From contig NC_031774.1 of the NCBI RefSeq assembly GCF_001522545.3, positions 49,753,363-49,817,362 on the forward strand: a stretch of DNA of 64,000 nt. Direction: 5' to 3'. The position numbers were made by a program, and so were the translations under genes. Under the pieces are notes generated by a model. That model was given only the letters and a program-made list of their open reading frames with translations, ran no database searches and was not told the DNA's origin. This DNA is from Parus major. Taxonomy: Eukaryota > Chordata > Aves > Passeriformes > Paridae. Positions 25,181 to 36,674 of the stretch are shown here, one piece after another. Position 1 is the first letter of the stretch. Every line of letters begins with the position of its first letter.

Positions 25181-27479
25181 GGGTTTTTATCTTGAAGAGT
25201 TATCCAGCTTTTCCACATAAATTCACAGTCCTAAATCACAGAAAGCCAACATGCACAAGGCTTGGTATGACTATAGTAACAACATATGGTCTCTAGCTGG
25301 AAGAGCTTAAAAAAGAGGCTGCTCAGTGTACGTAGGCAAGCTGGAGAATGCCAGGAAGCCACGTGGGTTAGGAAACAGCCCCAGAAGCACTGACAGTCCA
25401 AATGTGGTCAAAGCTCGTAGGCATCCTGTCAGAGGAAAGGGCTGGAGAAGGCCATGGAGACAGCAGAGTCCATGTCTGAGTCTTTGGGCAGCACAAATTA
25501 AAGCGCTGATTTGAAAATTGAGGATAGGAGGAATGGAGACTGGGTTGTTTTAAACTATTTTAATAATCCAGAAACCTCCACAAGAAGTTGCTAACTTCCC
25601 CAAAACAACCACATGGTCTTTGAGACTGGAAGGTAGCTATCAGAAGCCCAAAACCTCTTGGGTTCATGCCTAGTTAAACCAAAAAGAATTGCAAATGAAA
25701 GTCAAGTTGGGTTCAGAGTCCTCTGCCACCCTGTCACAGTCAGAAAGCTCTGGAAATAAGGCCCTATCTGAAATGTTTACATGCACAGCTGCCCTGCTAA
25801 ATTACCTCTTACAAATCCACTGAAATGAGCACAAATGCTTCCAGAATCTCCTCCCTGGTCTCCAATTTGCACTCTTGCTGCTCTACTTCTCAGCAAGGAG
25901 AAAAAGAGTGAGCATCCACAATAAACATTTTTCTCTTTCATCACACCACACTAATCAAAGTTGCACAGGATATTTGTCCCCAGATCTGAACCCACCCAAA
26001 CACATGCATATTTGATCGCACCCTTGGAGGATTTGGTGGGATTGTTGCAGCTCCAAAAGCTTCCCCAGATTTGACAAGACCTTTGCTGAAATGTCTCCAT
26101 TTTCATGGCAAACTTCTAACCATCGATGGCTCAAAACACCGTGAGAAAGACACGAGGCTAATCCAAAGGCTTGTGAAAGAGAACAGTTGTAAATGAGCCT
26201 TGCTTTGACATTTTAGGTTTGTCTGAATCCTTTAACACGTTCTCCTGGATAGATTAACATTACCTCCTAGGTGAGAAGCACTGCCAAGTTTCAGATGGCT
26301 GTAAATCTTCTATTCGACACTGTACATACAAATGGGCCAGTGGATTTTATGCAGAAATTTCCACTGCCTTTGAAGGAATTCTGCTTAGAAACTAATAGCA
26401 CAAAGCAGTCCAGCTGCAGAAGGGCTCTCTTGAGTTTAAAAACTATTTCCTAAGAAACCTGTGAGGGGAAAGGCAGATTAACAGATTAATAGATGATTAT
26501 TTTGTTGAAAGGGTACATAAAATCTTAAATAGTTGCAGAAGTCTTCCTTTGCAAACATTAAGTTGAAACTTTTGCTGGTTCTAAAAATGCATTTTGGGTT
26601 GTAAATCTGCTCCCCCTTTTTGCTTGGGAAGATTCCTCTGGACAATAAATGCAGCGAGCCTAGAAGAGGGCTGCATAATTATCCACTCCACACAATGGAA
26701 ACCAGCCTTTCCAATACGGTCCTCAACCATCAGGAATCCAAGCTGCGTGATAATTAAAACTCAAAAATCTTCTTCCATCCAGAGAGAAATTAAACTTTCA
26801 TTTCCACTCCTCAAATAACCCCACCATGTCCAGGAAGCTCCCTATTAAAAAAATAAAAAAATCTCATAGATGCAAATGAAGCCTTTCTGAGTACTGACGG
26901 GAAAAATTTAATTGGCAGTGAGGAAAAGCTAATGATTAGGTTAATGAAAAATAGGCTGTATTGACTCAGGCCACTCGACCATTCTGATGAGGGTAAACAG
27001 CCCCCCTTCTTCTTCCCTGCTCCCCTCGTCTTTGTCTGCTGTGCACGGCGAGGCTGAGAGCAGGAACGCATTCAAAGGCAGTGCCTCGTTGGGGAAAGGC
27101 TGGAGTCAGATCAAAGTCCTTCCACCCAGGGGCCCAAAGCTTGCTGAATGGTCCCCATGTGCCCATGAATTCATTATCCCCCCACACACACTGCACAGCC
27201 TGCCCTACATCTCATCTTTAACCTCAGCACTGTCTGCCTCCATCTCCCTCCCTGAACCTAAAAAAAGTTCAAGGTAGCAAAGGTGCTAATGCTTTTTCCA
27301 GCAAAAAGAAGCATTTACCCAGTTATAACTGGCATTTATGCACAGGATGGCAACAAACCTCATTCCCACACAGGGGCTGGTGGGGGAGGGCTCCTGGCCA
27401 AGAGGCGAGGATGATGCCTGATTTCAGGGTGCCACACTATTCGGGATGAGGGCTGGTTGGGAAGTTTTGGGTAAAGCCG

Positions 27480-27511
27480 CTTTTGATAGGAAAACACTGT
27501 TTTATCAAAAG
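27480..27511. repeat. Two-part imperfect hairpin
   Basis: Outer arms CTTTTGAT / ATCAAAAG and inner arms AAAACA / TGTTTT pair around a single C, with an AGG bulge on the left side only. There are 14 pairs over 32 bp. Confidence 0.8.
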
Positions 27512-30500
27512 AGCATTTTTTTATCCCACATACTCAGTTTCAAGCAATTATTAGCTCTAGCTCTGGATGAAATTTCTGGTCAGACCCTCAGAGAGAAAAG
27601 GGGAGAAAGCCTAAAATAGCTGTGAGTCCATGGCTTAAGGCCATCACCAGGAAATGTCTAAATCCCTGCACACTAAGCTCTTCTGGAGTTGAGGATTGTA
27701 CGTGTATGTGTCAAAGACACAAATTTCTGTGGCCAGGGATATGGTGCTTTGCTAAACTGCATGCAGAAACCCCATACCAGACTTATTTGTCAAAAATAAC
27801 TGTGGTTGTAGAGTCAGTGATTTCTACCAGCAAGGATGGGCACCTGTGAAGGAAGGCTCCAGTGTTCACCTACAGTTCTGTTTTGGATCTCTGGGTGTTT
27901 TGCAGCTAGCTGATTTAACATGATGGACTCTCCCAGAGAGCCAGTATTTTAGGAAGAAATGCTCTGCTGCAGTCCAGAGCAGAAGACCCTGTTCCCCTCA
28001 ACCCACTCCCCTGTGATTTGGGGGTTTTCTGAGGAATTTATTTTCTCTTCCCCTGCCCAGTTCCTCCTTTCCATCCAGCAGCAGAAACTCCTCAGCTTCA
28101 CACTCTCCTATTGCTGATTAGTTAAACATAACGTGCTGAAGCTGCCTTCTAACTTAACTGGCTTTTGATAAACACAATCCTGTGGTGGTGTCAGATCATG
28201 AGATGAAGGAGTACTTCTTCCCAATCATCTTTAGGGACTCACTAATGTCAGGAGGAACAGCTACACATAAAAAAATTATAAAGTATGTACACTTAATTCA
28301 ATGTACTTCAGTGTCAAGCTGGAAGATGGCATGGATCCAATCCCTGCCAGCCTTCACCTGAGAAAAAATTCAACCAAAAAACCATTAACAACTGTGTCAC
28401 AGAGGAAACCCTTAATGCCATCAAATTACACGAAGAGAGCAGAGACAGTTGCCTATGTTCTTATCTGAGGGTGGAGGGAAATCCTTGTTTTAGAAAACAG
28501 CAATGCCCCTACTCCTACCTGCAGCCCTTTCCTGCCCGCACCCGCTGCCCTGCCGTGGGAGTCAGCAAAAGGAAATTAAACAGGAGAAGTGCTGTCAAGT
28601 GTAATGTGTTGGGTATGCCAAACCAGCATGGGCTTTGTCAGGACCAGCTGGGAACAGCAGTAGGCCAACCAAAAATACACTTTAACCCAGAACTGAACAG
28701 AACAGGGACTCCAGATACCTAAGTGAGTGACACAGGGTATGGCTTAAGAGCCCAAACACAGCAAATGTATAATTCATGCCTGGAAAGAAAGGCCAGACAA
28801 CACATACCTAAGAATTTCATAATGTACAGTGTCTGACAGAAGTAGAAACAAGGCTGAGGCACAGATTACAGTGTATCACTGGGCTGGATTGAAACAGTGA
28901 GACAAGGGAACAAAACCTGTTTTAAAACAAGTTAATAGCACAGTGCTAGTACAATAACAATAGGAGATATCATTTAGAAACAACTAGTGCATCCTCAGGT
29001 AAGTTTCCCTAATTAGTGTAACTCACTCCTGTCAATGCTGCCACCCTGAGCCAAGAGTTTCAGGGAAGTGCTCTACAAAGTTGTTCTGTGCCAGAACTGG
29101 CCCCTTGCAGGGGATGCTCAGCAGGTGTCCTGGCAGCACCCCACTGAAAAAGTCCCTGGTGATGACAGCAAACCAGGGAACTCCACCATTGCCTTGCCTG
29201 GGGTAGACAAGGAGAGCCCAAGCATTTGACCCTGGTGATAATAAAATCAGTCTTGCAATGATTCAGAGTGCAGGCAGCTGAAGGAGATTTTCTGATTCCC
29301 CCCAAGCCAAACAAGTGTTCACCCAGCTTTGCATGTTTGCCATGTTTCTCTGAGGTTACATGCAGAAACTAAAACTACGCAACACAGCCAGCTTTCCATT
29401 ATTTATTAACCAATTTATTGCCTCTCACTCAAGCCCTTTGGACTGGCTGCTGAAGGCTCCCTGCCAGGCAGGTTGACATGTGCTTTTCTAGGCTACAAAG
29501 CAGCCTTCATGGCTCACTCTCGGCCTCACTGCTCCTGCAGCACACAGGGGCCCATAGGATCCACCTCTTCGTGCTGGCTTTCAAATGCATATTCTGTGCT
29601 TCAGGCTTGAAGAGCAGGCTCTCAGCAGTGTGACCCCCTGCTCCCTCCCTTGTGTCACATTCATGTTCTGGTTGCACATCGTGGCAGAGCTGGGGCAAAG
29701 GGAAGCAATGCGGAAAGGGACCCTGTGATGAACATCTTCACTCTCAAGGACCGTGTTGCTCCAGGCATTTTCTGTCTGCTCACTGCAGAGGGTCACCTGG
29801 GGCTCCTCTGGGTCCACATCTCAGGACTATCTGAGAACTAGTAGAGGGAGAATAGATAGTCTTATTCCCACAGAATAGCTATTTGTTGCACCTACAGAAG
29901 AAGAAAAAGACTGCTAAGGACAAGTCCCCTAAAGCTGCTGATATCCCCTATCTGACCACAAATAACCAGGTGGGTTCATTTCCTAGGGGTGTATGCTGCA
30001 CAGAGGTGGGAAAAAAATCATTCACCCAAAGATAATCATTCACCTGTTTCATTGGTTCAGGCACAAGAATAGTGAAGTAAAACACATGGATGGTTGAAGT
30101 AACACCATTCATAAAAGCATAAATATGTTTCAGGTCATCTAGCACAGAGGTTCCCAAACTGTTTTGTCTGCCAGTTACTCCCACTCTGGAGAAATATGCT
30201 CTGTGCCCTCCTTCTTATAAGCCAGACATAGAAAGAGCATTTTGAAAGGCCAAGAAAATTAGGGGGTGCTGTTGCAGGACCTACCAGAGCCCTGACTAAC
30301 AGCAGGACAATCCCAGCTGCCAGCTTACTGGTAACACCCTGCTTTGGAAGACAGCAGCCCACAGCTCCCTGGAACTTGAACCTCTGCTGAAGACCATGCA
30401 GTCCCCTCCATCCCTCCCAGAATTGCACTGTCCCTGGAGAGCAGTCATATCTCCCTAGAGCCCCCAAAGTCACTGATAATATCCATCTCCTCGCCAAAGC

Positions 30501-30559
30501 CAGATTTTTCTCATGTTGTCATTTAAACACAACCCAAGTACATAAGTGCCCATTGCTTC

Positions 30560-30675
30560 CCTTGAGAAACTGTGCCGCAGCCTAATAGCTTTCACCTTGA
30601 GGAAACATTTCCTGACAACTTTCTCCTTCACCTAATTTCATCCCATTAATCCTGGTTATACAGGCTGGAGTCACC
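30560..30675 (-). mobile_element. Possible very old CR1/L3-like fragment, reverse orientation
   Basis: The plus strand contains GAGGAAACATTTCCTGAC and AATTTCATCCCATTAATCC with GGTTATAC. This resembles antisense of an old CR1-clade 3' region (blocks on failed-to-recover poor alignment sites and the CCCATTA-CCT-GTTAT motif). Short, and tentative. Confidence 0.4.
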
Positions 30676-30679
30676 CCAC

Positions 30680-33600
30680 ACCACACCTCCCCACCTTGCA
30701 GACACAGGGGCTTGCTGAGTGTATTCCTGCTGAGGCTGCTTGCTCCCACTGCCAGAAAAGTGGAGACCCAACCCTCACACTCCCTCACTGCCAGCTGAAC
30801 CTCGGCAGGCATGTGAGAAATGCCTGGGAAGTTGCTTGCCTGGAGGGATTTGTTTTTCCCCCCTCCTCCCCATCACTGCCAAACACCCTCTGAATGTGGT
30901 TTTAAATGACAGGTTGCCCCTGCCTTTCTCTAGGAAGTGCTTTGCAATGCCAATCTCCATCCCATGAACGCACAGCCTGCACAGCACTATTTGTGTTGAC
31001 CAACAGGAATTTAATCAACCAACAATAATAAAGTGGGTAATACTCAATTGTATGAAGCCGCCAGTCAGATGAAAGGATTTACAAAGGCTGGATTGATCCC
31101 CAGGTCCTGGCAGCTTTCCCACGGTCCCCTTCTAATCTGTGGAGCCAGAGAGAATAAATGAAAACTCCAAAATCCGGGTTTTCCTGCGGCGTGTGTTAAG
31201 TTCAAATAACTCGACTACATACGTGTATTTTTTTTCATGTCCCCCTGTTCTGAGGCAGGCTCTTCCCTTGCCCTAAAGGAGCATCGTGCCAGAGCAAAGC
31301 CCCTTGGAGACAGCCAGCTTATGTAACCACTAATGCCATAAGCACTACAATGTCTTTAGTGACAAAAAAGGCTCAACACAGACCAACTGCAGCCAATTCA
31401 CCACTGAGAGCTAAAGAGAAGAAATTGGTGCTACATTGGGAAATCCATCAGCATAGCCAGTGTTGCTTTAGCAGATGGTAATTTTCCAGCAGGTATGGGA
31501 GCATCTGACACCACAAAGCATTGGCAGGATGATGTTTTCATACTTGGGGGAAGAAAGGAAACCAAGGAAATGCTCCAGGGCATCTTTTGGCTGTAAATGC
31601 CCGAGAGTATGTGCTCTCAGAGCCGAGGTATTTGCATGTGCCCCATCTGGCTCTGCACTTATGCAGGCTGCTGGAACCCTCACCTTCCTTCTGCAGAACC
31701 TGCCTGCACTTCCAGCAGGAAGCCCTGCAAGAGAGGGCTCAGGTGATGGTGACACTGGGTGGGAATTGACCCATCTGGGCAGACACTGGTCACCACTGTG
31801 CAAGCCAGCATGAGGGAGGAGAGGCTAATTCAGGCGTTCCACCCCCTGCACAAGACATGGTCTATCAACACTGTGGGTCTCCTCTTCCAGCACCCCCATG
31901 GCTCCTCCTGAAACACACAGACACTGGCACGTGGCTGAGCAGTCCCATCCCATGCAGCTCAGAGCACTCGGTGGCTTTGGAAATGACCTATGGCTCACAT
32001 CACCCAGACATTCATAGTATTGCTGATTTTACAGCCTTCTCCCCACAAAGCAGGCAAGTGTCTGGGTTTTGGGCCTGAGCTGCAGGAGTTGGGAGCAGCT
32101 GTGATACCGCCAGTGGTGGCTGCATAGGGGCCACCAAACCCAAAGGTAACACTCCTGGCTTGGGAAGTCCTTGAGCAAAATCTCTGGTGCCTAGGAGAGT
32201 ATTGTAGGGAAGCCCATCATCATATGTGGTCATCACTTTGCTCTGGTTCTAATTCCCCTGAGCACTACTGGAGACAGGACATCGGGCCAGGGGACCTCCA
32301 GCCTGACCCAAAGCAGCCATTGTCAGTTTTCAGGCTATTTTCACCCCTGCTCATCACATGGCTCAGAGGCACTGCAGTGGAGGAGAAGACCACAGCATCA
32401 GGATGTCCATTGCTCTGCCCCATCCAGCCAGCTATAACCACACTGACCCACACACCATGAGATGGGGGCAGAATTAAAAGAAAAAGAGAAATTAAACAAA
32501 CACATAGAAGTACCCAAGCAGGGGAGGCAACACAGCAAATCAAAAAATTAGCCAGCAGTACAGGCAGACCGGCAGCAGCCACTTTCTGAGGGTCAGTTGC
32601 AATATCTGATTCATCCACAACCCTAATAACTGCCATAGCAGATGATCTTTGTGTCAAAGACACCTTAAAGGCCCACCAGAGTAATAATTTTACAATCAAT
32701 TGATGAAGAATGAGAAGCTGTGGGAAGGCCCTGCAAGCAAGCAGTGATGCCTCTCTTGGCCAGGAATCAGCTGCATGAGCAAGCTGAGAGCCACAATATG
32801 GGCACTGGCTCTGCTTTATGGCCAGATGTGGTTTGTGGTAGGAAGAAATCAGGGACAGAGGTTTCCTGTAGTGGGAGGTTTGGGCAGAGGTTTGGCAGCT
32901 TTCACCCTTGAAGCCAAGGTTGTGTTTGGGAGGTCAAAGTCCTCTGTCCACTGAGGTATTCACCACAAACACTCATCAGAAAAACAAAGTAAACATCTCT
33001 ACACAGTTGTGAGCTCCTTTCCATCCCCTTCTTTTTAAGTCCTGAGGAAAGACCAAAAAGGCCAGCCTGGGGGTCGCATCCCACACTGGCCAGCTCACAC
33101 CACATCCACCAGCTGGCTCCAGGGAATAAGCACACACATGCACCCAGCAGCTCCATCCCCTCCAATCTGCACTAATCTCCTCCAGTGTCTGTGCTGCAGA
33201 AGATAATTTAGAGGCAATGGTGAGCTCCTGAACACATCATCTCTCTCACACAGCAATTAAATGTACATCACTGTCTGGCTGTCCCGTATCCTTGGGGCAG
33301 GAGGGATTGTCATCATCTTAAAGTCATGATTTACAGAGGTAATAATCATGGCACCAGCCTCATTACATGACAACTTTTGGGAAATTAGGTGATAGATATT
33401 ATTCATTATGTTGCTACATGATGCCCATATCCATCCATCTGTTACAGCTGAGCTAACATTTTGGTTCAGAGCATGCAAGCTAATGGCTTCTTTAGGAGGG
33501 AAGCAGGTGCTATCCTGAAAGGCAGCATGGAGAAAAAAAGTAACTGGGTAAATAATTATAAACCAAAACAAAAATAATTAAATAGAGACCTCTGAGACTT

Positions 33601-36435
33601 CTCAGACCTTGGAGGCTTCATGAGTACCCAATAGCAGGACACCCAGGCCAAAGCAGAGCAATACACAAGACATAACATGATGCTCAAAAATATCATGCAT
33701 GAGGCAAAAGCTTCCTTCCTGGTGAGCTCAGCCCAACCAGCTGCACATGTCACAGAGTAGATTCATTTTGGGCTGCTTTGTCAGGCTTCTCCATCACCCT
33801 GAGCTGCATGAGAGGCTCCAAGGAGCTGTTTGGACTTTGCCCAGTGCCCAGTGTCCAGGCTGTGGGCTGCTGCTCCTCTTGCAGCAACCAGAATGGGACT
33901 GCATGGGGTTATGTTGCAAAAGCTCATCTGCCCTTCAGCCAGGGGTACTCCAGCCATCCTTGGCTGCTGCCAAGAGCCAACACCTGCCTCTGACAGCCTC
34001 AGCAGAATGGAGATACATGTCCTTAGTCCCTACATCTGTGTCTACACACAAGGGACTGAAGGAAGAACATGCTGAGATCTGTCTGTCACCCAGAGCTGGG
34101 ACAAAACACACACACTCTCAAAGGAGTGCATGTCCCAGAAGAGACAAGGGACTCCAGTACTTCTTTGTTTCTCCCCCAAAACTACTTATCACCCAATTTT
34201 GCCTCAACAAAAACTGAGATGAGAATTTTTAGAGATCTCATTTTCTGGATTATTCACTCTCAGAATGGAAGAATGAAAGGATTCCTGCAAAATATTTTTT
34301 TGCTTTTTTGTCTTTTTAGGGAGGGCTGTGTTCTTAGGCATGAAACCCAGACGGTAAGTGCTGAGACCTCAGACAGGCACACTCCTGCATTGCTCAGATA
34401 CCCACTTTCAACTATTAGTCATCATTAGTTAAATAATACAAATGGCTTCCCAGCAAATTTCTTGCCAGAAGGAGAAGAAAAGTGAGTTCTGATGGTGCTG
34501 CAGTAGCCGGTGCCAGCCTTTGACGTGATGGCACTGCAAGTCTCTGACAGAGGCAGAAACAGAAAGAACTTCATGCCCATCAAGCCACAGTATGCCCAGA
34601 GGCTCAAATTTATCTTCTCTAACCCCGCTCGACCCTTTTAACAAACAGTTCCTCAAGCAAAATGCATTATGAGGTATCACAAAAATAAAAGCATTCCTAC
34701 TTACTCCCTCAATGCATAAAAGGGTTGGTTTTGGTCACAGAAGATACCAGAGCTGGCTAGGGACCTCAAATCTGGGAAACCCTCTAACAGCGATTGCAAA
34801 GAGGGCAAGAATTGGAATGTGGGGGAGGAAGGGAGCCAAAGCCTGGGACCTGGAAAGTCTACATTCTGCTTAAAAGCTTGCCACTAACAATGGGCAAGAC
34901 CTCAGCTGTTGTGCCCATCCAACCGCAGGCAGCTGCCTAAAGGGGGGACACTTGGCAGTGACATCCCGGGATGACCTGGTGATGCAGAGCATCCCTGTCT
35001 GGGGCTGGCACGAGGCATGGGGACGTGCAGCTGGGCATGGGGAGCCAGCACCAGCCCTTGGCAGCTGCCCAGCACGAGGTCAGTCAAAGCTGCCTGTGAC
35101 ACCACATGCCTGGTGCTTCATCGCCAAACCGGAGCTAATGGCTCCCCACTGTTTTTTCCCCTCCACAGAGCAGGATATTCGGCTAAGCGGAATGGAAAGT
35201 GCACTGTGATGTTCTACAGCACAGTTCAGCCAGGGCAGCATCCCAGCCACACTGGGTAGCAAACCTGCTGTCTCTGCAGCATTAACAAATCTGGGACTGC
35301 CAGTATGCCTCACAGTACTTACAGCACTTCCCACGCAACTTGATAAAGTTCTGAATACCAGCCTGGCACTCCCAGGCTCCAGTAGTGCTGTACGACTTCC
35401 CCACCCCAAGTTCTGACCTGGGCCTCCCCATCAAGACAAAAAATCTGAATAAATTTAATACCAGCTAAGCAAAACTTCCTGCAGAGCTAAGCAAGTGTTA
35501 AACCCCGGCTGAACAGCTCAGTAACCCGAGGAATGATAAAAAGCCATTGCCTAGAGTCAATCATACTTCCATATGCTTTTCTGGATCAGAGCTGTGCATC
35601 ACAAGCCTTCAGCACAGCCATGAGCAGCATCCTCCTCGCCTACCCCCAAGCCCCACACTTCAGGCAGCAGGTTTCCTTCTCCCTGCCCCTCATCCCTTGC
35701 CTGGCACAGTCCACAGGGCAGGGCCATGTCCTGCTCAGCAGCACAGCTAGAAGTGCTGAGCACAGAGCTGCCAGGCACAGCAGCACACTGCATGCCACAG
35801 GAGTTACATTACCTTTTTGTGAGCCAAGGCTGCCCCAAATACGTTTCTCTAAAAATGTACCAACTAACTGGGGGTTTTAAGGTGTCCTTGACTGAGCTCA
35901 TATAGGTCTTCTTCCAAAGTAATGCATTAGCACAGGTTCCCAGGTGGGAGCTGAAGGGCTCGTTTTGCATGGCTGCCTATGACAGTCACAGGATATATCA
36001 TGAGGTTAGATGTTGCTGCTAGGATGAAAGGGACATCATGATAGCAGAACCCAGGATTCACACCGACAGACTTGTGTTCCTCCAGGACTCAGCAGCATTT
36101 GCCTTGGGCAAGAATATGGCAGAAAAAGCAAAATGTTCAGCAGCTGAAAGAGATGAAAATATGAACACAGACTAAATTTGAAGACATTTACAATAGAAAG
36201 GAAGGTATGAGATCCAGGAATATAATTTGTCTTGCAATATAAGCAGCAGGAACAAAAATTTCAGGCAGCAGTCAGTGTCAAGTGTGAGTGCTCACTATGG
36301 GACAAGGCAGCATTCACTAACCCCAAACATCCTTTCTGAACTCCTGTGTCCTCATACTGGTGCATTTTAGATCTACCCATCTACTACATGTCACACACAG
36401 CATCAGTGTAAGATTAATCTAAGGGACAGGCCACA
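30680..36435. other. Unique intronic sequence
   Basis: No exon or clear transposon. The stretches at 31,000-31,250 and 33,240-33,510 have the look of conserved noncoding DNA (see findings). 32,460-32,760 may contain an unrecognised old repeat. Confidence 0.5.
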
Positions 36436-36439
36436 CTCA

Positions 36440-36672
36440 CTCTGCTTTGGATATTAGAAAAAATGGAAATTAGGAAAACGTTTTTTACAGAAAGGGTGAT
36501 AAAGCATTGGAATGGTCTGCCTGGGGAGGTGGTGGAGTCACCATCCCTGGATGTGTTTAAAAAAAGACTGGATGTGGCACTTGGTGCCAAGGTCTAGTTG
36601 AGGTGTTAGGGCTGGGTTGAACTCAGTGATCTTGGAGGTCTCTTCCAACGTGGTGATTCTGTGATTCTGTGA
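36440..36672 (+). mobile_element. CR1 LINE, 5'-truncated 3' end
   Basis: The sequence has the usual CR1 3'-end order in sense orientation: a TGGAATGGTCTGCCTGGGGAGG block, a GGTGGAGTCACCATCCCTGG block, GATGTGTTTAAAAAAAGACTGG, then GATCTTGGAGGTCTCTTCCAAC, closing with the tandem 8-bp tail GATTCTGTGATTCTGTG. The good preservation makes it the youngest CR1 in the window. It contains only the end of ORF2/3' UTR and codes for nothing intact. The family is the main reason for assigning the window to a bird. Confidence 0.92.
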
Positions 36673-36674
36673 AA

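Larger units (their letters stand above)
24755..30555. other. Unique intronic sequence with one enhancer-like block
   Basis: Holds the A-rich tract at 25147, a motif-dense block at 26,890-27,200 and the two-part hairpin at 27480-27511. Nothing else recognised. Confidence 0.55.
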
